Below are positions 26,123-34,428 of a stretch of DNA of 64,000 nt, in pieces. A program made the translations under genes and the position numbers. Positions within the stretch are counted from its first letter, which is position 1. Every line of letters starts with the position of its first letter. The stretch is taken from positions 558,001-622,000 of the forward strand of contig NZ_LIVQ01000001.1 of the NCBI RefSeq assembly GCF_001905445.1, read 5' to 3'. Source of the stretch: Streptomyces sp. CB00455 (GTDB lineage: Bacteria > Actinomycetota > Actinomycetes > Streptomycetales > Streptomycetaceae). The notes under the pieces were generated by a model. It searched no databases, was not told the origin of the DNA, and worked only from the letters and a program-made list of their open reading frames with translations.

Positions 26123-27877
26123 TCATCGCTGCGTGGTGGCCTGCTCGCGCTCTCTCCCGGCCTGCTCCCGGTCCGCTGCGGTGTCCGGGGTGAAGGTCTT
26201 CCCGAGGTGGGCGGCCAGCGAGTCGGGGGCGGGCGGGGAGAGCCGGGCGGCGAGGTGGCCGTCCGGGCGGATCACGAAGGCGGTCGGCCCTTCCACCCCG
26301 TAGAGGAGCGCGAACTCGCCGCCGGTGTCGTGGTAGGCGGGCGGTCCGGCCGCCGGGGCGGGGGCCCCGGCTTCGAGGACCACGAAGGTGTCCAGAGCGC
26401 CTCCGGAGGCTTCGCGCGCCGTCCTGGCCAGGGCGTCGGCCCAGTCCGGGTCCCCGGCCTCCCGGCCGTTCGCGTACAGCAGCAGGACGTGTCCGCGCTC
26501 GCGCAGGCAGTCGTAGAGGCGCAGTGGGTAGGCGGCGATCGGCCCGGTGAGGCCGCTGCAGTCGGGCGCCCGGTCGCCCGGTCGCGGGCCGGGGCCTTCG
26601 CCCGGGGGGTCGACGATGGGGCTGCCCCGGTAGCCGACGAGCAGTTGCGCCTCGCGCAGCATCAGGGTGGCCGGGTCCTCGGGGTCGGCCTGAATGCCCT
26701 GCGCGGCGTGCCGCACGGTGCGGGAGACGACCTCCTCGCCGACGGGGCGGCGTTCTGTGTCGTAGCTCGCGAGCAGCCCGGGGCGGTGTCGTCCCTTGAC
26801 CGCGAGGGCGAGTTTCCAGGCCAGGTTCCAGGCGTCCTGGATGCCGGTGTTCATGCCCTGGGCGCCCGTCGGCGGGTGGATGTGCGCCGCGTCCCCGGCG
26901 ATGAGGACACGTCCGTCGCCGTACCGGTCCACGATCCGGTGGCTGATGCGGAACACCGAGGCCCAGCGGATGCCGGAGGCGGTGGCCGGCCGGGGTGACA
27001 GCCGGTCCAGGACGCTCTGGACGTCGGGCAGGCCGGGAGCGCGGACGCTCTGCAGGCCGTGGACGACACCGTCGGAGGCGCCCTGCCCGGCATCGAGGTC
27101 GCCCTGCCCGCCGCCGGGGTCGTCCTGCCCGCCGTCGGCGTCGCGCTGCCCCTCGGCCGAGAGTTCGGGCGGCACCAGCATCGACATGCGGTAACGGCCG
27201 TGGCCGGGCAGCGGGATGCACACCAGCAGGTCGTCGACCGCGCCGTCCTCGCCGCGGTGCATGGAGCGCACGCCGTACCCGTGCGGCAGGTCCCAGTCGA
27301 CGGCCACGTCGGCGAGCATGTACTCCTCGGGGAACGCCCCGCCGCCGAAGGCGAGTCCGAGCCCCTTGCGGACGACGCTGTGCGCGCCGTCGCAGCCGAC
27401 GAGGAACCGGCTGCGCACTTCTTCCTCCGCGCCGCAAGAGGTGCGCAGCCGGCTGGTGACCCCTTCGGCGTCCTGGGTGAACGACACGAGTTCGGTGTCG
27501 CGCTCGACCCGGGTCCCGTAGCGCGTCAGGAACGCGTCCAGGATCCGTTCGGTCTCGTACTGGGGCAGCGCGGCGAAGCCGTACGGCACCTCGGGCGGCA
27601 GGACGAGGTCGATGCGGGGCTGTTCGGCGCCGTTGACGTAGGTCAACTGCCCGCGCATCGGGACGGCCGCCTCGAGGGCGGCCCGGGCCAGGCCCATGAG
27701 GTCCCAGATCTCCAGGGTGCGCGGCTGGATGCCCACCGCCTTGGCGAAGGGCAGCGGCGCGGGCAGCTTGTCGACGATCCGGCAGGAGATCCCGTGTCTG
27801 CGCAGCTCCGCGGCGGCGGTCAGCCCGACCGGGCCGGCCCCCGCGACCAGGACGTCCGTTGCATAGGTGTGCGCCAT
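26123..27877 (-). CDS. FAD-dependent aromatic-ring monooxygenase (PHBH/TetX-like)
   Basis: A 584-residue flavoprotein hydroxylase. GAGPVGLTAAAELRRHG binds the ADP of FAD, the DG motif is in VGCDGAHSVVRKGLG, and the GD motif is in VLIAGDAAHIHPPTGAQGMN. A thioredoxin-like C-terminal domain is present, as in polyketide and phenol hydroxylases. An insertion of about 28 residues rich in Gly/Gln/Asp (GQRDADGGQDDPGGGQG region, near residues 244-272) interrupts the substrate domain and reads like a recent repeat expansion. It lies 76 bases downstream of ohr on the same strand. Substrate unknown. Confidence 0.87.
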   Translation of the reverse strand: MAHTYATDVLVAGAGPVGLTAAAELRRHGISCRIVDKLPAPLPFAKAVGIQPRTLEIWDLMGLARAALEAAVPMRGQLTYVNGAEQPRIDLVLPPEVPYGFAALPQYETERILDAFLTRYGTRVERDTELVSFTQDAEGVTSRLRTSCGAEEEVRSRFLVGCDGAHSVVRKGLGLAFGGGAFPEEYMLADVAVDWDLPHGYGVRSMHRGEDGAVDDLLVCIPLPGHGRYRMSMLVPPELSAEGQRDADGGQDDPGGGQGDLDAGQGASDGVVHGLQSVRAPGLPDVQSVLDRLSPRPATASGIRWASVFRISHRIVDRYGDGRVLIAGDAAHIHPPTGAQGMNTGIQDAWNLAWKLALAVKGRHRPGLLASYDTERRPVGEEVVSRTVRHAAQGIQADPEDPATLMLREAQLLVGYRGSPIVDPPGEGPGPRPGDRAPDCSGLTGPIAAYPLRLYDCLRERGHVLLLYANGREAGDPDWADALARTAREASGGALDTFVVLEAGAPAPAAGPPAYHDTGGEFALLYGVEGPTAFVIRPDGHLAARLSPPAPDSLAAHLGKTFTPDTAADREQAGREREQATTQR

Positions 27878-27953
27878 GGGCGCCTCCCGGCATGCGGCCC
27901 CCGTGCGGGCCGGTGTACGTCCATGGTCGCCGGAGGTACGGCGCCCGGCATCT

Positions 27954-28364
27954 TTACTCGATCACGAGGTCCACGTCGATGTTGCCGCGCGTGGCGCGGG
28001 AGTAGGGGCAGACCTCGTGCGCCTGCTTGACCAGCAGGGCGCCGGTCTCGCCCGCCAGGGACTCCGGCAGCTCGACCCGCAGCACGACGCCCAGGCCGAA
28101 GCCGGCGCCGTCCTTGCCGATGGAGACCTCGGCGGTGACCGAGACCTCGCTGGTGTCGGCCTTGGCCTGGCGGCCGACGAGGCCGAGCGCGCTGGCGAAG
28201 CAGGCCGCGTAGCCGGCCGCGAAGAGCTGCTCGGGGTTGGTCCCCTGGCCGTTGCCGCCGAGCGCCGGCGGCATGGCCAGGGCGAGGTCGAGCTGGCCGT
28301 CGGAGCTGACGGTGCGGCCTTCGCGGCCGTTGGCGGTGGCGACAGCGGTGTACAGCGCGTCCAT
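27954..28364 (-). CDS. ohr: Organic hydroperoxide resistance protein Ohr
   Basis: A 136-residue OsmC/Ohr-family peroxidase. Both redox cysteines are present in the right context: AACFASAL (Cys55) and HEVCPYSRAT (Cys119). Ohr reduces organic hydroperoxides using lipoylated proteins. The ATG at 28364 follows AGAGGAA. It is divergent from an OhrR-type regulator with a palindrome between them, so it is almost certainly induced by organic peroxides. Confidence 0.93.
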   Translation of the reverse strand: MDALYTAVATANGREGRTVSSDGQLDLALAMPPALGGNGQGTNPEQLFAAGYAACFASALGLVGRQAKADTSEVSVTAEVSIGKDGAGFGLGVVLRVELPESLAGETGALLVKQAHEVCPYSRATRGNIDVDLVIE

Positions 28365-28440
28365 CGGAGTTCCTCTCGCAGGGGTGGCCCTTTGGCGGGT
28401 GGCGGCCGGTGTCGACCGCGCCACCCCAGTAGAGCACGCA

Positions 28441-28462
28441 ATTCAGTTGCGCACAACTAAAT
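28441..28462. promoter_or_regulatory. Probable OhrR operator
   Basis: The palindrome ATTcAGTTGcgcaCAACTaAAT lies between the divergent ohr and ohrR starts. It is the only AT-rich palindrome in the gap and matches the AGTTG-N4-CAACT type expected for an actinobacterial OhrR site. Confidence 0.75.
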
Positions 28463-28496
28463 GCCTCGCAAGGCACCTCCGGGTACACTGGCCACC

Positions 28497-28973
28497 ATGA
28501 CCCAGAAGCCGACCGACACCCACGCCGACCAGGACTTCCTGCGCCTGGACGGCCAGATCTGCTTCGCACTGAACGCGGCGAGCCGTGCGTTCGGGGGTCT
28601 GTACCGCGTCGTCCTGAAGGACCTGGGCCTGACCTATCCGCAGTACCTGGTGATGCTGGTGCTGTGGGAGCACGGCGAGCTGCCGGTCAAGGAGATCGGT
28701 CAGCACCTCCGGCTGGATTCGGGGACGCTTTCCCCGCTGCTCAAACGGCTGGAGGCGGCCGGCCTCGTGCGCCGTGAGCGCAGCACCGAGGACGAGCGGT
28801 CCGTGCGCGCCCGCCTCACCGACGAGGGCGCCGCCCTGCGCGCCCGCGCCGTCGAGGTGCCGCGGCGGATCGCCGCCGCCACCGGCTTCGACCTGGCCGA
28901 GATCCTCGACCTCCAGGACCGCCTGACCCGTCTCACCGCCGCGCTCGACGCCGCCGCCCCGCAGGAGGTCTGA
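28497..28973 (+). CDS. ohrR: OhrR/MarR-family peroxide-sensing repressor
   Basis: A 158-residue MarR protein. The reactive cysteine of OhrR is present near the N-terminus (DGQICFALNAASRAF, Cys22). The winged helix follows (LPVKEIGQHLRLDSGTLSPL and LKRLEAAGLVRRERSTEDER). Oxidation of this cysteine releases the repressor from its operator. The ATG at 28497 is preferred; the reading from 28461 would run through the operator. Its last 41 bases overlap the convergent hypothetical gene. Confidence 0.92.
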   Translation: MTQKPTDTHADQDFLRLDGQICFALNAASRAFGGLYRVVLKDLGLTYPQYLVMLVLWEHGELPVKEIGQHLRLDSGTLSPLLKRLEAAGLVRRERSTEDERSVRARLTDEGAALRARAVEVPRRIAAATGFDLAEILDLQDRLTRLTAALDAAAPQEV

Positions 28974-29292
28974 GGGGCGGACCGGTGTCAGCGGGCGGCC
29001 GCCGGTTCTCGCGGGCGGTCAGCTGCCCCTGGACGTAGGCGTCGGTGTCGGGTGAATAGGGGCCGCCGTGGTCGAAGAGCACGTCGGTGATGCGCTGCCA
29101 TTCCGCCACCGCGGCGCGCGTGCCCGCGTCCGCCGCCGCCAGGTCGCCCGCGGCGTCCTCGGCTGCCTCCAGCGCTTCGGCGGTCTCGTGGTGGGTCATG
29201 CCGCCGGCCTGTCGGCGCACCCGGTCGCGGGCGGCGCGCTCCTGCGGGGAGGGCTCGTGCGGTTCGGCCGCCTCCGCGGTCTCCTCGGTCAT
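28933..29292 (-). CDS. Small acidic hypothetical protein
   Basis: A 119-residue protein rich in Ala/Glu with a short helical N-terminus (PQERAARDRVRRQAGGM), a central helix (AVAEWQRITDVLFDHGG) and an Arg/Pro-rich tail. No signal peptide. The tail-coding end runs antisense into the 3' end of ohrR (41 bases), which makes the exact end slightly doubtful. Family not recognised. Confidence 0.6.
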   Translation of the reverse strand: MTEETAEAAEPHEPSPQERAARDRVRRQAGGMTHHETAEALEAAEDAAGDLAAADAGTRAAVAEWQRITDVLFDHGGPYSPDTDAYVQGQLTARENRRPPADTGPPLRPPAGRRRRARR

Positions 29293-29457
29293 GGCTCCTG
29301 CGCCTTTCCGTCCGGCATCCGTCGTCGTCCCCGCCGATACCCCGGACCGGCGGGATCATGACCTCGGCGCCGCCTCCGTGGCCGGCTTCGCTTCCTGCGG
29401 CCGTCGCGCCGTGCGCGCTCCCGACCGCCTTGCCACACTGTGACGAGGAGGTACGCC

Positions 29458-30489
29458 ATGGACCCGGTTGCCGCGCTGGACCGGATCGCCTTCCTGCTGG
29501 AGCGCTCACAGGCGCCCACCTACCGGGTCCGGGCCTTCCGGACGGCGGCGGGGGCGCTGACGCGGATGGGTGAGCGCGAGACGGCCGACCGGGCCGCCGC
29601 CGGCACCCTGGAGGCGGTCAAGGGCATCGGTCCGAAGACGGCTCAGGTGGTGCGGGAGGCGCTCGGCGGGGCGGTGCCCGACTACCTGCGGAAGCTGGAG
29701 GACGAGGCCGCCGCGATGCCGGAGGGGCCGCCCGCCTCTGCGGCCGCCACCGCGCTGCGTGCGGCACTGCGCGGCGACTGCCACGTGCACTCCGACTGGT
29801 CCGACGGCGGCAGCCCGATCGAGGCCATGGGCCGGGCGGCGGCCGCGCTCGGGCACGAGTACGCCGTGCTCACCGACCACTCGCCGCGCCTGACCATCGC
29901 CCGCGGCCTCTCCCCCGAGCGGCTGCGCGAGCAGCTGCGCGTGGTGGCCGAGCTGAATGAGGCGTGGGCGCCCTTCCGGCTGCTGACCGGCATCGAGTGC
30001 GACATCCTGGACGACGGGTCGCTGGACCAGGAGCCGGAACTGCTGGAGCGGCTCGACCTCGTCGTCGGTTCCGTCCATTCGAAGCTGCGGATGGAGGCCC
30101 CCGCGATGACGCGGCGCATGGTGGCGGCCGTGCGCAATCCCCTGATGGACGTACTGGGCCACTGCACCGGTCGGCTGGTGACCGGCCGGGGCCGCCCGGA
30201 GTCGCGGTTCGACGCCGAGGCGGTGTTCGCGGCCTGCGCGGAGGCGGGCACCGCCGTGGAGATCAACAGCCGCCCCGAGCGCCTCGACCCGCCGCGGCGG
30301 CTACTGCGCCAGGCCGTGGCGGCGGGGACCCTGTTCGCGATCGACACCGACGCGCACGCCCCGGGCCAGCTGGACTGGCAGATCACCGGCTGCGAGCGGG
30401 CGGTGGAGTGCGCGGTCCCGCCCGGGCGCGTCGTGAACACCTGGCCGGCGGAGCGACTCCTGACCTGGACCGGCACTAGGCAGGCCTGA
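29458..30489 (+). CDS. HhH-PHP domain protein (PolX-like without the polymerase)
   Basis: A 343-residue protein. Residues 1-70 form the helix-hairpin-helix region found in family X polymerases (TLEAVKGIGPKTAQVVREAL). The rest is a PHP metallo-phosphoesterase domain with metal-binding motifs GDCHVHSDWSDGG, AVLTDHS, GIECDILDDG, SVHSKL and DTDAHAP. The polymerase palm and fingers of PolX are absent. PHP domains act as phosphatases or 3'-5' exonucleases. GAGGAGG six bases before the ATG supports this start. It is convergent with the UbiA gene, overlapping by 14 bases. Confidence 0.85.
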   Translation: MDPVAALDRIAFLLERSQAPTYRVRAFRTAAGALTRMGERETADRAAAGTLEAVKGIGPKTAQVVREALGGAVPDYLRKLEDEAAAMPEGPPASAAATALRAALRGDCHVHSDWSDGGSPIEAMGRAAAALGHEYAVLTDHSPRLTIARGLSPERLREQLRVVAELNEAWAPFRLLTGIECDILDDGSLDQEPELLERLDLVVGSVHSKLRMEAPAMTRRMVAAVRNPLMDVLGHCTGRLVTGRGRPESRFDAEAVFAACAEAGTAVEINSRPERLDPPRRLLRQAVAAGTLFAIDTDAHAPGQLDWQITGCERAVECAVPPGRVVNTWPAERLLTWTGTRQA

Positions 30490-31345
30490 GCTGGAGGAGC
30501 AGCAGCAGGACATCGGCCCCCGCCACCGCCATCACGGCCAGGAAGGGCAGCCGCCCGGCGGGACGGCCGGCGGCCAGGGCCGGCGCCGGCGCCGTCACCG
30601 CCAGCAGGCCCCAGCCGTACGGCGTCACGCGCCCCGGCGGCCCGAGGACCAGGACGGCGGCGGAGCCGAGGACGAGCAGGCCGGCCAGCGCCCCCGACCA
30701 GCGGGCGCCGAGCCGCTGCGGCAGCCCCACGACCCCGGTGGCGAGGTCGTCGGCGATGTCCGGCAGGACGTTGGCGAAGTGCGCGCCCACGCCCAGCAGG
30801 GCGGCCGCGGCCGTGAGCCAGGGCGGCGGCCACGGCGCACCGGGCAGGCCGAGGGTGACGAAGGCGGGCAGCAGGCCGAAGGCGAGGGCGTACGGGAGCC
30901 AGGAGACGGCCGTGCCCTTGAGCCGCAGGTTGTAGGCCCAGGCGGCCGCGACACCGGTGAGGTGGACGGCGCCCGCGAGCGGTCCGCCCGCCAGCGAGAG
31001 CGGGACGCACACCAGCAGCGCCATCACCGCCGCCCAGGTCACGGCGGCGGGGCGCACCGTACCGGCCGCCAGGGGTTTGTCCCGTCTCCCCGCGGCCCGG
31101 TCGCGCCGCAGGTCGGCCCGGTCGTTGCACCAGCCGACCGACAGCTGGCCGGCGGCCACGGCGCCGACGGCCACGGCCCCGCCCACCGGGCCGCGGCCCG
31201 CGGCGGCCGCGAGCGCGGCGGCGAAGAGGGTGACGGCCGCCGCCGGCAAGGGGTGACAGGCCGCCAGCAGCCCGGCTGCCGGACCGCTCCGGCGGAGGGT
31301 GGCGGGCCGGGACGCCGGTCCGGTCTCTGCGAGGGGTGCGGGCAC
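30476..31345 (-). CDS. UbiA-family prenyltransferase
   Basis: A 289-residue integral membrane protein (8-9 helices). The first Asp-rich motif is NDRADLRRD (residues 74-82), and the second is DIADDLATG, the Mg-prenyl-diphosphate sites of the UbiA superfamily. Start is a GTG at 31345. It is divergent from the srs-like operon with 76 bases between starts, suggesting a shared promoter region and a linked role, for example prenylating or otherwise modifying a phenolic product. That link is inference. Confidence 0.87.
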   Translation of the reverse strand: MPAPLAETGPASRPATLRRSGPAAGLLAACHPLPAAAVTLFAAALAAAAGRGPVGGAVAVGAVAAGQLSVGWCNDRADLRRDRAAGRRDKPLAAGTVRPAAVTWAAVMALLVCVPLSLAGGPLAGAVHLTGVAAAWAYNLRLKGTAVSWLPYALAFGLLPAFVTLGLPGAPWPPPWLTAAAALLGVGAHFANVLPDIADDLATGVVGLPQRLGARWSGALAGLLVLGSAAVLVLGPPGRVTPYGWGLLAVTAPAPALAAGRPAGRLPFLAVMAVAGADVLLLLLQLRPA

Positions 31346-31421
31346 GGCGCCACGGTATGCCGCGCCGCGCCCGGTACGCAGGATTCATCACGATGTGTCC
31401 GTTTTTTTCTATGGTGCATCA

Positions 31422-32483
31422 ATGACACGTGTCCTGGCAGTGAGCAGCGTGTTCCCGCCCCATCGCCACCCCCAGGGCGAGATCACCGATGCGCTCGCGC
31501 GTTTCCTGCCGCCCGGCTCGGATGACGCCCTGCTGCGCCGGGTGCACTCCTCGGTGCGCGTGGAGACCCGCCACCTCGCGCTGCCGCTGGAGCGGTACGG
31601 GCCGTCGAACGACTTCGGCACCACCAATGCCCTGTTCCTGGAGACGGCACTGGACCTCGGCGCCCGGGCCCTGGAACTCGCCCTTGCCGCCGCGGGTCTG
31701 GCGGCCGGGGAGATCGACCTCGTCATGTCCACCACGGTGACCGGTCTCGCGACGCCCTCGCTGGAGGCCCGGCTGGCCGCGGGCGCCGGCCTGCGGCCCG
31801 ACGTGAGGCGCGTGCCGCTCTTCGGCCTCGGCTGCGCGGCGGGCGCGGCGGGAATCGGGCACCTGCACGACTACCTGGCCGGCCGGCCCGGGCACGCGGC
31901 CCTGCTCCTGTCCACCGAGCTCTGCTCGCTCACCCTGCAGCCCGCCGACACCTCCATGGCGAACCTGGTGGCCGGGGCCCTCTTCGGGGACGGCGCGGGC
32001 GCGCTGATCGCCGTGGGCCCCGGACACCCCCTGCACGGGGCCGGCGGCGGTCCCTCGGTGATCGCGGCGCGCAGCCGGCTCTATCCCGGCACCGAGCACC
32101 TGCTCGGCTGGGCCATCGGCCACTGGGGCATGCGCATGGTCCTCGGCCGTGAACTGCCGGAGCTGGTGCGGCTGCACGTGGCCGAGGAGGTCGAGACGTT
32201 CCTGGCGTCGCACGACCTCAAGCCCTCGGACGTCGACGCGTGGATCTGCCACCCGGGCGGGCCGAAGATCCTCGACGCGCTCACGGACGCCCTGGCCCTG
32301 CCCGCGTCGGCGTTCGCCGCGAGCCACCGCTCTCTGGCGGCCGTCGGCAACCTCTCCTCGGCCTCGGTGCTGCACATCCTCGGCGAGGTCCAGCGCGCGG
32401 GGCCGCCGCCGCCCGGCTCGGTCGGTCTGATGCTCGCCTTCGGGCCGGGCTTCGCCTCCGAACTCGTGCTGCTCCGCTGGTGA
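31422..32483 (+). CDS. srsA: Type III polyketide synthase, alkylresorcinol/phenolic-lipid type (SrsA-like)
   Basis: A 353-residue chalcone synthase-superfamily protein with the full catalytic triad: Cys138 (FGLGCAAGAAG), His277 (WICHPGGPKIL) and Asn310 (AAVGNLSSASVL). It condenses malonyl units onto a fatty acyl starter and cyclises them. The two following genes encode a methyltransferase and a flavin hydroxylase, as in the srsABC operon of Streptomyces griseus, which makes methoxylated alkylresorcinols and quinones. There is no clear ribosome site before the ATG; an upstream T-run and ATGGTG lie 10-20 bases before it. Confidence 0.9.
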   Translation: MTRVLAVSSVFPPHRHPQGEITDALARFLPPGSDDALLRRVHSSVRVETRHLALPLERYGPSNDFGTTNALFLETALDLGARALELALAAAGLAAGEIDLVMSTTVTGLATPSLEARLAAGAGLRPDVRRVPLFGLGCAAGAAGIGHLHDYLAGRPGHAALLLSTELCSLTLQPADTSMANLVAGALFGDGAGALIAVGPGHPLHGAGGGPSVIAARSRLYPGTEHLLGWAIGHWGMRMVLGRELPELVRLHVAEEVETFLASHDLKPSDVDAWICHPGGPKILDALTDALALPASAFAASHRSLAAVGNLSSASVLHILGEVQRAGPPPPGSVGLMLAFGPGFASELVLLRW

Positions 32484-32562
32484 GCGGCCCGGAAGACCAC
32501 TGACGACCATTGACGCCCTGACGATCCCTGACGACCGATGACGACCGATGGCTGGTGACCGC

Positions 32563-33147
32563 ATGTCCCTGACCCTGTACCTGCTGATCGTCGGCCTGGT
32601 CGCGGCCGAGCGGCTCGCCGAGCTGGTGACGGCCCGCCGGCACACCGCGTGGAGCCTGGCCCGGGGCGGCCGCGAGTACGGCCGCGGCCACTACCCGGCC
32701 ATGGTCGCCCTGCACACGGCGCTGCTGGTGGGCTGCGCGGTGGAACCCTGGGCCGCCGGCCGTCCGTTCGTCCCGGCGCTCGGCTGGGCCGCCCTGACCC
32801 TGGCCGGCGCGGCGCAGGCGCTGCGCTGGTGGTGCATCGCGACGCTCGGGCCGCGCTGGAACACCCGGGTGCTGGTGGTGCCCGGCCTGCCGCTGGTCGC
32901 GGCGGGACCGTACCGGTTGCTGCGCCACCCCAACTACGTGGCGGTCGCCGTGGAGGGGCTCGCCCTGCCGCTGGTGCACACGGCGTGGCTGACCGCGCTG
33001 GGCTTCACGGTGCTCAACCTGGCGCTGTTGCGCGTGCGGATCGGCTGCGAGGAGGCCGCCCTGACGGACGGCGGGCGGCTGCGCGCCCCCGCGTCCGTAC
33101 CGTCAGCGGGATCGGCGGCCGGTTCGGCGGCGGGCGCCGCTTCGTGA
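32563..33147 (+). CDS. srsB: Isoprenylcysteine carboxyl methyltransferase-family membrane protein (SrsB-like)
   Basis: A 194-residue polytopic membrane protein. AAERLAELVTARRHTAW opens it, and the SAM-binding ICMT motif is PYRLLRHPNYVAVAVEG. In the srs pathway the corresponding enzyme O-methylates the alkylresorcinol. An ATG at 32548 is an alternative start. The upstream 60 bases carry short GACGACCGAT repeats. The stop overlaps the next gene's GTG (GTGA). Confidence 0.85.
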   Translation: MSLTLYLLIVGLVAAERLAELVTARRHTAWSLARGGREYGRGHYPAMVALHTALLVGCAVEPWAAGRPFVPALGWAALTLAGAAQALRWWCIATLGPRWNTRVLVVPGLPLVAAGPYRLLRHPNYVAVAVEGLALPLVHTAWLTALGFTVLNLALLRVRIGCEEAALTDGGRLRAPASVPSAGSAAGSAAGAAS

Positions 33148-34169
33148 TCGACCTGCTGATCGCGGGCGGCGGACCGGCGGGCCTGGCCACGGCCATCCAC
33201 GCGTCGCTGGCCGGCCTGGAAGCCGTGGTCGTGGAGCCGCGGCCGACCCCCATCGACAAGGCGTGCGGTGAGGGCCTGATGCCCGGGGCGGTGCGGCGGC
33301 TGCGGGAGCTGGGGGTGGCCGTCGGCGGACGGCCCTTCCACGGCATCCGCTACGTCGACGGGGTGAGCGGGCGGCACGCCGAGGGACTCTTCCGCCACGG
33401 TCCGGGCCTCGGCACCCGCCGGACCGAGCTGCAGGCCGCGCTGGCCGCACGGGCCGCCCAGCTGGGCGTACGGGTGGTCCGACAGCGCGTGGAGGAGATC
33501 AGGCAGGACGACGGGGGCGTCGAGGCGGCCGGGCTGGCCGCCCGGTACCTCGTCGCGGCCGACGGCCTGCACTCGCCCGTCCGGCGGCGTCTGGGCCTTG
33601 CGGTACCACCGGTGGCGGGCCGCCCGGCACGGTACGGTCTGCGCCGCCACTACGACGTCGCACCGTGGAGCGAGCTGGTCGAGGTCCACTGGTCGCAGCA
33701 CTGCGAGGCGTACGTCACCCCGCTGGGGCCCGACCGCGTCGGCGTGGCCGTCCTGACGACGCGACAGGCCCCCTTCGACGAGCAGCTCCTACGGTTCCCC
33801 CTGCTGGCCTCGCGGCTGCCCCCGTCCCCCGCGGCGGCGGTGCGCGGGGCCGGGCCGCTGCGTCAGGGCTCCCGCCTGCGGGTCGCGGGGCGCGTGCTGT
33901 TCGTCGGGGACGCGGCGGGCTACGTGGACGCCCTGACCGGTGAGGGCCTCACGCTGGCCGTGACGGCGGCGGGCGAGCTGGTGCGCTGCGTGCGGGCGGG
34001 ACGGCCGCGGGAGTACGAACGGGCCTGGCGGGAGCTGTCGCGGGGCTACCGCACGCTCACCGAGTCCCTGCTCTGGGCCCGCGACCGGCCGGGGCTCGCC
34101 CGGCGGATCGTGCCGGCGGCCGCCCGGCTCCCGCGCCTTTTCACGCGGGCGGTGAACCTGCTCGCCTGA
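33144..34169 (+). CDS. srsC: FAD-dependent hydroxylase (SrsC-like)
   Basis: A 341-residue geranylgeranyl-reductase/PHBH-type flavoprotein. GGGPAGLATAIHASLAG binds FAD; KACGEGLMPG and GDAAGYVDALTGEGL are group signatures. In the srs pathway this enzyme hydroxylates the ring to give quinones. It starts with GTG overlapping the methyltransferase stop by four bases, so the two are translationally coupled. A terminator follows at 34343. Confidence 0.87.
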   Translation: MIDLLIAGGGPAGLATAIHASLAGLEAVVVEPRPTPIDKACGEGLMPGAVRRLRELGVAVGGRPFHGIRYVDGVSGRHAEGLFRHGPGLGTRRTELQAALAARAAQLGVRVVRQRVEEIRQDDGGVEAAGLAARYLVAADGLHSPVRRRLGLAVPPVAGRPARYGLRRHYDVAPWSELVEVHWSQHCEAYVTPLGPDRVGVAVLTTRQAPFDEQLLRFPLLASRLPPSPAAAVRGAGPLRQGSRLRVAGRVLFVGDAAGYVDALTGEGLTLAVTAAGELVRCVRAGRPREYERAWRELSRGYRTLTESLLWARDRPGLARRIVPAAARLPRLFTRAVNLLA

Positions 34170-34342
34170 GGGCGGTCCCGTCATCCCCGGCGGGTCGGCG
34201 CCCGGCGTCGGATGCGGTGCATCGCACGGCGGAGCGGCCCCTACCGGGCCTGTCCGGGCGTCGCGGCAACGCGGGGGTACCTCCCCGCGATAGCCGGGTT
34301 GAGGCGCCGTCGCCGGCGTCGTGCGCCCTGCCGGGATGATGA

Positions 34343-34368
34343 CGGGACAGCCCTCGGGGGCTGTCCCG
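34343..34368. terminator. Terminator between srs operon and convergent gene
   Basis: An 11-bp perfect stem CGGGACAGCCC with a four-base loop. It sits between convergent genes; a weaker palindrome (CGCGGGG...CCCCGCG) occurs at about 34269-34290. Confidence 0.7.
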
Positions 34369-34428
34369 GGACGGCGACGCACGGGCGGCGCCCCGCGCCG
34401 AGCGCCGGGCGCCGCCTCCGTGCGGTCG

